In this document: positions 26,123 to 34,070 of the stretch, piece after piece
How positions within the stretch are numbered: the stretch's first letter is position 1
Layout of the letters: each line of letters opens with the position of its first letter
Assembly: GCF_030730875.1 (NCBI RefSeq)
Contig: NZ_JAVAMA010000009.1
Coordinates: 175,244 to 239,243, forward strand
DNA from: Sphingomonas sp. DG1-23
GTDB lineage: Bacteria; Pseudomonadota; Alphaproteobacteria; Sphingomonadales; Sphingomonadaceae
DNA: 64,000 nt
Direction of reading: 5' to 3'
Position numbers and translations under genes: made by a program
The notes under the pieces: model-generated
Seen by the model: only the letters and a program-made list of their open reading frames with translations
The model's database searches: none
What the model was told of the DNA's origin: nothing

Positions 26123-27901
26123 ATGACGACCCGCACCCCCGCCCGCCCGTTCCGCTCGCGCGAATGGTTCGCCGCGCCCGGCCGCAGCGACATGGCGGCG
26201 CTCTATCTCGAGCGCTTCATGAACTATGGCATCACGCCGGACGAGCTGCGCAGCGGCCGGCCGATCATCGGGATCGCGCAATCGGGGAGCGACATCGCGC
26301 CGTGCAACCGCATCCACCTCGAGACGGTCAAGCGGGCGCGCGAGGGGATTCTCGCCGCGGGGGGCGTGCCGATGGAGTTTCCGCTTCATCCGATCTTCGA
26401 GAATTGCCGGCGGCCGACCGCGGCGCTCGACCGCAACCTTGCCTATCTCGGTCTCGTCGAGATCCTCAACGGCTATCCGATCGACGCGGTGATCCTGACC
26501 ACCGGCTGCGACAAGACCACGCCGAGCTCGCTGATGGCCGCCTCGACGGTCGACATCCCGGCGATCGTGCTGTCGGGCGGGCCGATGCTCGACGGCTGGC
26601 ACGAAGGCGAACTGGTCGGATCGGGCACTGTGATCTGGCGGAGCCGGCGCAAGATGGCGGCGGGGGAGATCGACGAGGAGGAATTCCTCCAGCGCGCGAT
26701 GGAGAGCGCGCCCTCCTCGGGCCATTGCAACACGATGGGCACTGCATCGACGATGAACTCGATCGCCGAAGGGCTGGGGATGAGCCTGCCCGGCTGCGCG
26801 ATGATCCCGGCGCCGTATCGCGAGCGCGGCCAGATCGCCTATGAGACCGGCAAGCGCATCGTCGAGATGGCCTATGAGGATCTGCGGCCGTCGAACATCC
26901 TCAGCAAGGCGAGCTTCCTCAACGCGATCAAATTGCTCACCGCGATCGGCGGGTCGACCAATGCCCAGCCGCACCTCGTCGCGATGGCACGGCATGCCGG
27001 AATCGAGATCACCCCGGACGACTGGCGCAGCGGCTATGACCTGCCGCTGGTCGTCAACATGCAGCCTGCGGGCGAATTCCTCTCCGAGCGCTTCCACCGC
27101 GCCGGGGGCATTCCCGCGGTGCTCACCGAAATGCTGGCCAATGGCGCGCTAGACGGGTCGGTGCTCACCTGCACCGGCAAGACGCTGGCCGAGAATGTCG
27201 CCGCCGCGAAGGTGCGCGATCGCGACGTGATCCTGCCTTGGGATGCGCCGCTCAAGGACAAAGCCGGGTTCCTCGTGCTCTCTGGCAATCTGTTCGACAT
27301 GGCGATCATGAAGACCAGCGTGATCTCGGACGATTTCCGCGCGCGCTATCTGTCGCGGCCCGGCGCCGAAGGCGTGTTCGAGGGGCGGGCGATCGTGTTC
27401 GACGGGTCGGACGATTACCACCACCGGATCAACGATCCGGCGCTCGACATCGACGCCAGTTGCATCCTCGTCATCCGCGGCTCGGGGCCGATCGGCTGGC
27501 CCGGATCGGCCGAGGTGGTCAACATGCAGCCGCCCGATCACCTCATCCAGCAGGGGATCATGAGCCTGCCGACGCTCGGCGACGGGCGGCAATCGGGCAC
27601 TTCGGACAGCCCCTCGATCCTCAATGCCTCGCCGGAGAGCGCAGCGGGCGGCGGGCTGGCGTGGCTGCGCACCGGAGACATGATCCGCATCGACCTCGAT
27701 GCCGGGACCTGCGACGCGCTGGTCGCGCCCGACGAGATCGCGCGGCGGAAAGCCGAGCCGGCGCCGCCGATCCCCGAGAGCAATACGCCGTGGGAAGAAT
27801 TGTACCGCGAGAAAGTCGGGCAATTGGGCGAGGGCGGGGTGCTCGACTTCGCGCTCAAATATCGGCGGACCAGCGAGAAGGTGCCGCGGCACAACCACTG
27901 A
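26123..27901 (+). CDS. xylD: D-xylonate dehydratase (IlvD/Edd family)
   Basis: 592 residues, the expected length. It dehydrates D-xylonate to 2-keto-3-deoxy-D-xylonate using an Fe-S cluster. The sequence follows the Caulobacter XylD almost throughout: FRSREWF near the start, MNYGITPDELRSGRPIIGIAQSGSDIAPCNRIHL, VILTTGCDKTTPSSLMAAS, SAPSSGHCNTMGTASTMNS, KAGFLVLSGNLFDMAIMKTS, GPIGWPGSAEVVNMQPPDHL, SLPTLGDGRQSGTSDSPSILN and the C-terminal KVPRHNH. The cysteines of PCNR, GCDK and GHCNT fit the cluster ligands. With XylB, XylC and XylX at 34-37 kb it forms the non-phosphorylative xylose pathway. Some relatives accept L-arabonate too. Confidence 0.94.
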   Translation: MTTRTPARPFRSREWFAAPGRSDMAALYLERFMNYGITPDELRSGRPIIGIAQSGSDIAPCNRIHLETVKRAREGILAAGGVPMEFPLHPIFENCRRPTAALDRNLAYLGLVEILNGYPIDAVILTTGCDKTTPSSLMAASTVDIPAIVLSGGPMLDGWHEGELVGSGTVIWRSRRKMAAGEIDEEEFLQRAMESAPSSGHCNTMGTASTMNSIAEGLGMSLPGCAMIPAPYRERGQIAYETGKRIVEMAYEDLRPSNILSKASFLNAIKLLTAIGGSTNAQPHLVAMARHAGIEITPDDWRSGYDLPLVVNMQPAGEFLSERFHRAGGIPAVLTEMLANGALDGSVLTCTGKTLAENVAAAKVRDRDVILPWDAPLKDKAGFLVLSGNLFDMAIMKTSVISDDFRARYLSRPGAEGVFEGRAIVFDGSDDYHHRINDPALDIDASCILVIRGSGPIGWPGSAEVVNMQPPDHLIQQGIMSLPTLGDGRQSGTSDSPSILNASPESAAGGGLAWLRTGDMIRIDLDAGTCDALVAPDEIARRKAEPAPPIPESNTPWEELYREKVGQLGEGGVLDFALKYRRTSEKVPRHNH

Positions 27902-27912
27902 GTCGCGGGCCC

Positions 27913-28064
27913 GAAATAGGATTTGCGGCGACAAGATTCACGGTTTGCACGGCAATCACGCAATTCCGTTACAAAGTTGCGTACGTTTGTTGCGTGGTCC
28001 GGGGAGGGGATTCTCGACGGGTTCAAAGAGCGCGGCGAAGAGTCGCACGCGAAATCCTATTTTG
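27913..28064. repeat. Widely spaced inverted repeat in the xylD-GNAT gap
   Basis: GAAATAGGATTTGCG at 27913 and CGCGAAATCCTATTTTG at about 28049 contain a perfect 11-bp inverted pair (AAATAGGATTT/AAATCCTATTT) about 130 bp apart in an otherwise unremarkable intergenic stretch. No transposase or target duplication is visible. It could be a remnant of a small mobile element or chance. Confidence 0.4.
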
Positions 28065-28101
28065 AAAGCGCGATGCGGGATTTCCTGACGGAGGGAGCAA
28101 G

Positions 28102-28794
28102 ATGCGAGATATGACACAGGTGCATCCGCTCGACCGGCCGGCATGGACTGCGCTGCAGACGACGCAATCGCAACTCGCGCGCGGCGACGGCGCGGCGCTG
28201 CGCTACGACCCGGACTATGCGATCTTCGCGGCCACTGCCGATCACGAACCTGCTTCGCTGGCGGCGCTCGGGGCGCTGATCGGCGCGACCGGGCCGGCGA
28301 TCGTGCTACAGAAGGACCCGCTGCCGCCGGTGCCCGGAACGACGGTGGCGAAGCATCGCATGGGCGTGCAGATGGCGGCGGAGACGCTGACCGGCGAGCG
28401 CGATCTCGACTTCCTCGAACTCGGTGACGCGGATGCGGCGGAGATGCTCACGCTGGCGACTTTGACCGAGCCGGGGCCATTCTTCGCGCGGACGCATCGA
28501 CTGGGCGGGTTTATCGGCATTCGGGACCAGGGACGGCTGGTGGCGATGGCTGGCGAGCGGATGAAGCCCGAGGGGTTCACCGAAGTCAGCGGGGTCTGCA
28601 CCCATCCCGACCAGCGCGGGCGGGGCTATGCCGGCGGATTGATGCGGGTGGCGGCGGCGCGGGTCCTCGCGCGCGGCGAAACGCCGTTCCTCCATGCTTA
28701 TGCCGACAACCGCGGCGCGATTGCCTTGTACGAGAGTTTGGGCTTCAGGGTGCGCTGCGAGGTCAATGTGACGGTGCTCGAGCCGGACGGGTAG
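28102..28794 (+). CDS. GNAT-family N-acetyltransferase (FR47-like)
   Basis: 230 residues. The C-terminal half is a GNAT fold with GFIGIRDQGRLVAMAGERM, the acetyl-CoA loop GVCTHPDQRGRGYAGGLM (R/QxxGxG/A) and FLHAYADNRGAIALYESLGFRVRCEV. The N-terminal 100 residues are poorly conserved, as in FR47-type members. It should transfer an acetyl group to an unknown small molecule or protein amine. A GGAGGGAGC ribosome site lies just before the ATG. It is not obviously part of an operon: 200 bp separates it from xylD, and the following MerR gene is convergent. Confidence 0.85.
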   Translation: MRDMTQVHPLDRPAWTALQTTQSQLARGDGAALRYDPDYAIFAATADHEPASLAALGALIGATGPAIVLQKDPLPPVPGTTVAKHRMGVQMAAETLTGERDLDFLELGDADAAEMLTLATLTEPGPFFARTHRLGGFIGIRDQGRLVAMAGERMKPEGFTEVSGVCTHPDQRGRGYAGGLMRVAAARVLARGETPFLHAYADNRGAIALYESLGFRVRCEVNVTVLEPDG

Positions 28795-28815
28795 CGCTCG
28801 GTCGCGAAGGTTGAT

Positions 28816-29229
28816 TCAGCTCGCGACCTGATCGAACGAAGTCAGGATCGGACACGGTCCGGCCAACCTGCCGCCGCACTCCTGCGCGAGCTTTCGAAGC
28901 GAAGCGCGGGCTTTGTCCAGTTCCTCGATCCGGGCATCCAGCGCTGCGATCCGCTCGCGAGCGAGTTCGCGGGCCCGCGCCCGATCGTCGGTCGCATCCA
29001 GCGCAAGTAGCTCGCCGATCTGCTCGAGCGTGAACCCTGCCGTCTGCGCCGAACGAATGAACCTGAGGCGGCGCACATCGGCACTGTCATAGCGCCGAAT
29101 GCCACCCGTATGCCCCGCGCCGCCGGGGCGATCCGGCGTCTGCAACAGGCCACGTCGCTGATAATAGCGCACTGTCTCGACGCCGACTTCACCCGCGCGG
29201 GCCAGCCCGGCAATCGTCAATCCCGACAC
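28816..29229 (-). CDS. MerR-family metal regulator, CueR-like
   Basis: About 137 residues. The N-terminal winged helix reads TIAGLARAGEVGVETVRYYQRRGLLQTPDR...GIRRYDSADVRRLRFIRSAQTAGFTLEQIGELLAL, followed by the long dimerisation helix. The C-terminal loop has the pair C118-x7-C126-PI (ECGGRLAGPCPIL). This is the spacing of the copper sensor CueR, and the extra Cys that Hg(II)- and Zn(II)-type members carry at the start of the dimer helix is absent. A monovalent ion such as Cu(I) is therefore the best guess. The frame extends to an ATG at 29247, but that lies inside the operator. GTG 29229, seven bases after ACGGAG, is preferred. Confidence 0.85.
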   Translation of the reverse strand: MSGLTIAGLARAGEVGVETVRYYQRRGLLQTPDRPGGAGHTGGIRRYDSADVRRLRFIRSAQTAGFTLEQIGELLALDATDDRARARELARERIAALDARIEELDKARASLRKLAQECGGRLAGPCPILTSFDQVAS

Positions 29230-29232
29230 CGC

Positions 29233-29263
29233 TTGACTCCGTACCATGGTACGGAGCTTATAT
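29233..29263 (+). promoter_or_regulatory. MerR-type promoter with 19-bp spacer and perfect 20-bp dyad
   Basis: TTGACT (29233-29238) and TTATAT (29258-29263) are separated by exactly 19 bp instead of 17, the hallmark of MerR-activated promoters. The spacer and last -35 bases hold the perfect palindrome CTCCGTACCATGGTACGGAG (29237-29256). It reads towards the glutaredoxin-MauE gene at 29303, with the MerR gene on the other side. Confidence 0.9.
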
Positions 29264-29302
29264 GGGCGGCAGCCAGATGAAAACTAGTCGAAAGCTGCCG
29301 CA

Positions 29303-30109
29303 ATGACCTCGCACCCCGAACCCCGTCGCGCCGTCCTCTACCGCATGGTGATGGACAAGCATGTCTGCCCCTATGGGCTGAAGGCCAAACACCTCCTGCG
29401 GCGCGAAGGCTATGTGGTCGAGGATCATTGGCTCCGCACGCGCGCCGAAACGGACGCATTCAAAGCGGAACATCGGGTCGAGACAACCCCGCAGATCTTC
29501 ATCGGAGACGAGCGCGTCGGAGGATATGACGATCTGCGCCGGCATTTCGGCAAGACCGTTTCCGACCCTGCGGCGACTACCTACAAGCCGGTGGCGGTGC
29601 TGTTCGCGATGACGGCCTCGATGGCACTGGGCGTCAGCTACGCCGTTTACGGCACGCCGATCACCGTGCGTGCCGGCGAATGGTTCGTCGGTTTCAGCAT
29701 GGTCGTGCTGGCGCTCCTGAAGCTCCAGAATGTCGAGAGCTTCGCCACAATGTTTCTCAACTACGATATACTCGCGAAGCGCTGGGTGCCCTATTCCTAC
29801 ATCTACCCGTTTGCCGAGGGGCTGGCGGGCCTGCTGATGGTTGCCGGTGCGCTGCCTTGGCTTTCGGTGCCCGCCGCGCTCTTCATCGGGATGGTCGGCG
29901 CAATGTCCGTCTTCAAGGCCGTCTATGTCGACAAGCGCGCGTTGAAATGTGCCTGCGTCGGCGGCAACAGCAACGTACCGCTCGGCTTCGTGTCGCTGAC
30001 CGAAAACCTGATGATGATCGCGATGGCGGCGTGGATGGGACTTTCTGCTCCTGGCTTCCTCGGGGGCAACGCGCATGCGACCCCGACATTGGTTCCCGGC
30101 GCGGGGTAG
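29303..30109 (+). CDS. Glutaredoxin-MauE/DoxX-like membrane fusion protein
   Basis: 268 residues. Residues about 10-85 are a glutaredoxin domain with active site CPYG instead of CPYC, and the glutathione-binding TTPQIFIG and GGYDDL. Residues about 95-260 form four membrane helices resembling MauE/DoxX proteins, with a conserved CACVGG cysteine pair in the loop before the last helix (LKCACVGGNSNVPLGF). Such proteins shuttle thiol redox equivalents at the inner membrane. Its promoter is a textbook MerR target controlled by the divergent CueR-like gene, so a role in metal-induced thiol stress or metal handling is likely. The precise function is not known to me. Confidence 0.8.
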   Translation: MTSHPEPRRAVLYRMVMDKHVCPYGLKAKHLLRREGYVVEDHWLRTRAETDAFKAEHRVETTPQIFIGDERVGGYDDLRRHFGKTVSDPAATTYKPVAVLFAMTASMALGVSYAVYGTPITVRAGEWFVGFSMVVLALLKLQNVESFATMFLNYDILAKRWVPYSYIYPFAEGLAGLLMVAGALPWLSVPAALFIGMVGAMSVFKAVYVDKRALKCACVGGNSNVPLGFVSLTENLMMIAMAAWMGLSAPGFLGGNAHATPTLVPGAG

Positions 30110-30123
30110 GTGTCGGCAGCCGG

Positions 30124-30609
30124 CTAGCGGGCAGGCCGGCAGGGCTTGCCTTCATATTGGTGGCGGTGGAGGACATAGGCCTTGCCGTTCCAGCGCTGGA
30201 CCGGGAAGCAGAAGCCCTGGCCGCCGATTTCGAGATCGGGCCAGCCGGCGACACCCTTGGTCGCGAGAATTGCGAGAATTCCCGTGCCGCTGGCGATCGA
30301 CTTCCAAGATCGATCGGCTTGCTTGCTGACGAGGGTGTAGCCCATCTCGTCGCCGCCGAAACAGGCGGTGCTGCCCTCGGTGATCACCGCTTCGGGGCGG
30401 CCGTCGCCGTCGAGGTCACGGACGGTCTCGATCGCGCCGGGGGTGTAGCTGGCGGTGCCCGGATCGCCGCAGCCATGCCACGCAGCGCCGTGCTTCTCGA
30501 AGCCCGCCGCCTTGAACGCCGCAGCCTGATCGGCGGGCGAGAGGGTGACCTGTGCCGCTGCCGGCGTCGCGCCGATCATCAGCGAAAGCAGAGCATGTTG
30601 GATCATCAT
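30124..30609 (-). CDS. Secreted hypothetical protein with an FG-GAP-like Asp motif
   Basis: 161 residues with a signal peptide (MMIQHALLSLMIGATPAAA). The mature part contains TVRDLDGDGRPEAVITEG, a calcium-binding-like DxDGDGxxE motif as in FG-GAP/VCBS repeats, and four cysteines (WHGCGDPG, TACFGGDE, GFCFPV, GKPCRP) that may form disulfides in the periplasm. I do not recognise a named family. ATG 30609 follows GGGAGGGGC; the frame is open much further upstream with no ribosome site. The 3' end is convergent with the glutaredoxin-MauE gene. Confidence 0.72.
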   Translation of the reverse strand: MMIQHALLSLMIGATPAAAQVTLSPADQAAAFKAAGFEKHGAAWHGCGDPGTASYTPGAIETVRDLDGDGRPEAVITEGSTACFGGDEMGYTLVSKQADRSWKSIASGTGILAILATKGVAGWPDLEIGGQGFCFPVQRWNGKAYVLHRHQYEGKPCRPAR

Positions 30610-30685
30610 GACGAGCCCCTCCCGGCGCGGCGATCGTATCACGTCGGCTGCACGATCGTGCAGCAAATCTCGCCCTCGCGCGGCC

Positions 30686-30943
30686 TCACTCCTGATCGGC
30701 TGCGAACAGGTCCATGAAGTTGCGGGCGGCTTCGCGGTCGGCCTCGTCCTCGAACGCCACGTCGAGAGCGGGGGCGCTGCCGAGGATGTGGAGCAGCGCC
30801 CAGAGCGCGAAGCGGCGGTTGCGATCACGCTCGAGGCCGAGATCGACGCGGATGCGATCGGTGCCGTCGGCGAGCGCGTCGGGGCTGAGCGTGGCAAGAT
30901 CGGCGGTGCCGAAATAGCGGCGGAGCTGGTCGTCAAAGTCCAT
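30686..30943 (-). CDS. Small hypothetical protein
   Basis: 85 residues, acidic and without signal peptide or membrane segment: MDFDDQLRRYFGTADLATLSPDAL...GLERDRNRRFALWALLHILGSAP...FEDEADREAARNFMDLFAADQE. The composition, codon use and compact helical pattern look like a real cytoplasmic protein, and similar small ORFs are familiar from sphingomonad genomes, but no function can be named. It precedes the secreted protein gene on the same strand by about 76 bp and may share its transcript. Confidence 0.65.
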   Translation of the reverse strand: MDFDDQLRRYFGTADLATLSPDALADGTDRIRVDLGLERDRNRRFALWALLHILGSAPALDVAFEDEADREAARNFMDLFAADQE

Positions 30944-31102
30944 GGCTGCTGACTAGGCCAAAGTCGCGGCGAGGCAAGTCCGTCGATGCCGCGCACGCCG
31001 CGCGGATCATGCACCAATTCGGTAACGATTAGAGAAGGATATATGCTTGCGAGCAGATCGGGGCATGAATATCCTCGATCAACTATCTGGGGGGGAAGTA
31101 GA

Positions 31103-32746
31103 ATGCAGTTGCGGAGCGGCTTTGTACTGCTCGCGCTCGGTGCGCTTGTCGCGACACCGGCGCTGGCTTCGGACAAGCAGGATTTCGAGACCTGCGACGG
31201 GCGCGTTCATCCCGGCAAGCAGAGCGACGGGATGCGCGGCGAGGCGCGCGAGAGCGGCTATTCCTTCGGATTGTCGCGGAACCAGCTGCCCGCGGTGGTG
31301 ATCGGCGCGTGCACGCGCGCGCTCGCCAGCCCGCGGCTGTTGCCCGGCCAGACGCTTCGCCGGGTGCATCTGCTGCGCGCGCGGGCGGCGGCGCAGCTCG
31401 AGAGCGGCGATGCGGCCAAGGCGCTCGCCGATCTCGACCTCGCCCGGGCAGCCGCGGGCGGGCTCGCGGCGGACCGCTTCTATCACCGCAGCATGGGCGT
31501 GTCGCTCGATCTGCTGCGCGCACTGGCGCTGGCCGGCTCGGGCGACGTGGCGGGGGCGCTGCCGCTCGCACAGGCGGCGCAGGCGGCGCGGCCCTATTCG
31601 GTCGACGTCCAGCGCGTGGCCGCGACCGTGCTGCAGGCCGGTCGGCCATTGGGGACCGCTTCGCCCTCGCCCTGGCTCGCCGGCACCCGGCTGACTCCGA
31701 AATCCGGCATGCTCGCTTTGGTCAAGGAGGCCGAGATCGGCAATTTCGCCGGCGTCGTGGCCCAGGCTCCCGGCGTCAAGATCGACTGGCCGGCCGCGCC
31801 GCTCGCCTCGGACAAGTTCGTGGTGCTGAACGTCGGTTCGGAGATGATCGTCGGCACGATGGTGACGCTGCACGTCGCTTATGCGCGCGCCGCCACCGGC
31901 GATCCCGCCGGCGCCCGCCGCGAGCTCGCCGCGCTGCGCAGCCGGGTCACCGCGGCACGCCCGGCAGCGACGCCGCAATCGGCGACGCGGTTCAGCTTCG
32001 GCGGCATGACGTGGGAGGCGCTCGACCGCTATATCGACACGCGCGGGCGGCAGGTCGAGGCGCGGATCGCCGTCGCCGAAGCGCGGGTCCCCGAAGCGAT
32101 TGCGGCGCTCGTCGCGGCGCAGATGCCGAACGATGCCGCCACGATCGAATTGATGGGCGCGCTCAAGGCGGCGGTCCCGGCGAAGGATGCGGCTTTGGTG
32201 CCCGACGTGACGAGCTTCTCGAAGGCGCTGGCCGAGGAGCGGCAAAAGGCATTGCGCGGGATGGCCTCGGAGGCGCTGCTGGCGCCCGAGACGCCGCGGG
32301 CGGTGGTCGATTATGAGCGCGCGCGGCCCAATATCCTCGGAGCGCTGGTCGGCGGGGCGCTCAGCCTCGGCACCAGCCTGCTCGGCGGGATCGACCGGAC
32401 CGACGGCTTCCGCACCAAGGCGAATCCCGACGGGACCACCAAGGTCGAGTTCATCGGCAACACCCCGTCCTCGGCGCTGGTGCAGGAGATGACCCTGTTG
32501 CGCGCGGCCGAAGTGGCGCGTGCGGCGGGCAAGCCGGCCTTCGTGATCGTCGATCGCAATGATTATACCCGGCGGCTGACCACGTCGCGCGGGGGCGTGC
32601 CGATCAGCAGCGTCGCACAGGGTTTCAAGACCGAGCTGACGATCCGTCCGGTCGACGCCGGAGTCGAGCCGGAGCGGGCGCTGGACGCCGTGACGATCAT
32701 CGACGCGCTGGGGCCGCTCTACTACGAGGAAAAGCAGAAGGTGTGA
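31103..32746 (+). CDS. Secreted helical-repeat (TPR-like) hypothetical protein
   Basis: 547 residues with a signal peptide (LRSGFVLLALGALVATPALA). Residues about 75-300 are Ala/Leu-rich helical pairs such as RVHLLRARAAAQLESGDAAKALADLDLARAAAGG and DVAGALPLAQAAQAARPYSVDVQRVAATVLQAG, resembling tetratricopeptide repeats. The C-terminal part is more mixed (ALVGGALSLGTSLLGGIDRTDGF, FVIVDRNDYTRRL). It probably works as a periplasmic scaffold. The start at 31103 is preceded by GGGGGGGAAG, while the longer frame has no ribosome site. It is a single gene with no assignable partner. Confidence 0.75.
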   Translation: MQLRSGFVLLALGALVATPALASDKQDFETCDGRVHPGKQSDGMRGEARESGYSFGLSRNQLPAVVIGACTRALASPRLLPGQTLRRVHLLRARAAAQLESGDAAKALADLDLARAAAGGLAADRFYHRSMGVSLDLLRALALAGSGDVAGALPLAQAAQAARPYSVDVQRVAATVLQAGRPLGTASPSPWLAGTRLTPKSGMLALVKEAEIGNFAGVVAQAPGVKIDWPAAPLASDKFVVLNVGSEMIVGTMVTLHVAYARAATGDPAGARRELAALRSRVTAARPAATPQSATRFSFGGMTWEALDRYIDTRGRQVEARIAVAEARVPEAIAALVAAQMPNDAATIELMGALKAAVPAKDAALVPDVTSFSKALAEERQKALRGMASEALLAPETPRAVVDYERARPNILGALVGGALSLGTSLLGGIDRTDGFRTKANPDGTTKVEFIGNTPSSALVQEMTLLRAAEVARAAGKPAFVIVDRNDYTRRLTTSRGGVPISSVAQGFKTELTIRPVDAGVEPERALDAVTIIDALGPLYYEEKQKV

Positions 32747-32764
32747 CGGCTGCCGCCACCGGCA

Positions 32765-33211
32765 TCATTTGCCGGCGGGGAGGCGCGTCACCTGGATGTG
32801 GACCGCCTGCCAGCGCCCGTGGCTCCAGCGGAACGTGTCGGTGAAGCGGAAGGCGCTGGCGAAGCGCTTTCCGTCCGAGCTGCCGGTGAGCGTGGTTTCG
32901 GCGGTGACGAGAAAGGCCTCGCGGCCGAGCGACACGATGCGGCGATCGACGAGGGTGACCGGATCGAAGCGGTCGCCCGCGGCGGTCCAGCCGGCGATGA
33001 AGGCGTGTTTTCCCGAACGCTTGCCGCTCGCTTCGATGAAGATGAGGTCGTCGGCGACCATCTTGTCGAGCGTCGCGGCGTCCTTGGTCAGCTGGGCCCG
33101 ATCGAACGCGTCGGCGACGGCGAGGAGCTGCTGCGGGGCGTTGGTTTGCGCGGCGGGGGCGGCGATGACGGAACTCGCGAGCATAAGGCCGTGCACGAGA
33201 AATTGGGACAT
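32765..33211 (-). CDS. Secreted NTF2-like (SnoaL/DUF4440-type) protein
   Basis: 148 residues. After a signal peptide (VHGLMLASSVIAAPAAQ) comes a single NTF2-like cone: LLAVADAFDRAQLTKDAATLDKMVADDLIFIEASGKRSGKHAFIAGW, then RIVSLGREAFLVTAETTLTGSSDGKRF and FRFTDTFRWSHGRWQAVHIQVTRL. This pattern matches DUF4440/SnoaL-like proteins, which bind or turn over small molecules. The ligand is unknown. It is convergent with the TPR-like gene, and its promoter faces the region containing the MarR dyad array. Confidence 0.78.
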   Translation of the reverse strand: MSQFLVHGLMLASSVIAAPAAQTNAPQQLLAVADAFDRAQLTKDAATLDKMVADDLIFIEASGKRSGKHAFIAGWTAAGDRFDPVTLVDRRIVSLGREAFLVTAETTLTGSSDGKRFASAFRFTDTFRWSHGRWQAVHIQVTRLPAGK

Positions 33212-33388
33212 TCGTCGCCTTCCTGTTGTCCGGGCGGGAGCCTAGCGCGCGGGGGAAGCGTGGCAAGCCCCGCGACTCGCCTCGGCCGGCACGCGCCCGC
33301 GGCGAAAGTGCTTGCAAAACCGTTAAAAATTGCGCGAATATCGCCGTGTCGAGGGGTTCTTACCCACGAGTTGCGGCTCGGCAAATTT

Positions 33389-33495
33389 CTTGCCTTCGAG
33401 ATAAATAACTTGACTTCGAGATAAGTATCTTGTCTTGGAGGCATGTATCTTTTCACCGAGTTTCTCGGCGTCGAGATATATGTCTTGATGACGAG
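33389..33495. promoter_or_regulatory. Array of MarR-type operator dyads upstream of marR gene
   Basis: Six related 12-bp dyads of form CTYG-N4-CGAG: CTTGCCTTCGAG (33389), CTTGACTTCGAG (33409), CTTGTCTTGGAG (33429), CTTTTCACCGAG (33449), CTCGGCGTCGAG (33464, symmetrical) and CTTGATGACGAG (33484). The first four repeat every 20 bp, two helical turns, as CTTGNCTTCGAGATAAGTAT-like units. The last ends 6 bp before the MarR start codon. MarR dimers recognise such imperfect dyads, so autoregulation by cooperative binding is likely. Confidence 0.7.
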
Positions 33496-33500
33496 ATGAT

Positions 33501-34010
33501 ATGGCCGAGACCGATCCTGTCGACCAATTGATCACGCTCTGGTCCGCGGCGATGCCCGATGTCGATACGCGCGGGCTTTCGGTGCTCGGACGGGTGCGGC
33601 GGATCGCGCTCAAGGCGCGAGCCGCGGCCGAGCCGCTGCTCGCACGGCACGGGATCGACGGCGGCGGCTATGACGTGCTCGCCACCCTGCGCGCTGCGCC
33701 GCCGCCGCATCGGCTGCGGCCGACCGAACTCTATCGCGCGCTGGGCATTTCCTCGGGCGGGCTGACTGCGCGGCTCAACAAGCTCGAAGTGGCGCGGATG
33801 ATCCGCCGGCCCGCCGCAAGTGACGATAAACGCAGTGTTTTCGTCGAGCTCTCGCCCAAGGGCAGAGGGCTGGTCGAGCAGGCGTTTCGCGAGGAGATGG
33901 CGCTCCAGGCGCAGCTACTGACCGGGCTCGCCGACAAGGAGCAATGGGTGCTTTCGACTCTGCTCAAGAAGCTGGAAGCGACGATGGAGCAGGGGGCGGA
34001 GGCGTCCTGA
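33501..34010 (+). CDS. MarR-family transcriptional regulator
   Basis: 169 residues with a winged-helix core: GGGYDVLATLRAAPPPHRLRPTELYRALGISSGGLTARLNKLEVARMIRRPAASDDKRSVFVELSPKGRGLVEQAF. The SSGGLTARLNKLE recognition helix and DDKRSVFVEL wing are characteristic, and the flanking helices form the dimer interface. Members respond to small aromatic or oxidant ligands. The gene stands alone. Its upstream region is filled by a dyad array (33389-33495), implying tight autorepression, and the nearest divergent candidate target is the NTF2-like gene ending at 33211. The ligand is unknown. Confidence 0.88.
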   Translation: MAETDPVDQLITLWSAAMPDVDTRGLSVLGRVRRIALKARAAAEPLLARHGIDGGGYDVLATLRAAPPPHRLRPTELYRALGISSGGLTARLNKLEVARMIRRPAASDDKRSVFVELSPKGRGLVEQAFREEMALQAQLLTGLADKEQWVLSTLLKKLEATMEQGAEAS

Positions 34011-34042
34011 AGCCTCGGCTATTGCTAAACGTTCGCAACTTT

Positions 34043-34061
34043 GTTGCGACTCTATCGCAAC
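34043..34061. terminator. Hairpin between convergent marR and xylC genes
   Basis: GTTGCGA-CTCTA-TCGCAAC is a perfect 7-bp stem with a 5-base loop in the 60-bp gap between convergent genes. A competing GCAAC-TTT-GTTGC pair overlaps it. There is no T-run, so its strength as a bidirectional terminator is uncertain. Confidence 0.5.
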
Positions 34062-34070
34062 AAGCCGGGT

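Noticed and set aside
28816..29247. MerR gene starting at the ATG 29247
   Set aside because: That ATG lies inside the perfect operator palindrome; GTG 29229 has a spaced ACGGAG and leaves the operator outside the coding region.
33389..33495. CRISPR array (20-bp periodic repeats)
   Set aside because: Repeats are short, degenerate and without spacers, and no cas genes are nearby; the dyad structure and the adjacent MarR gene favour operators.
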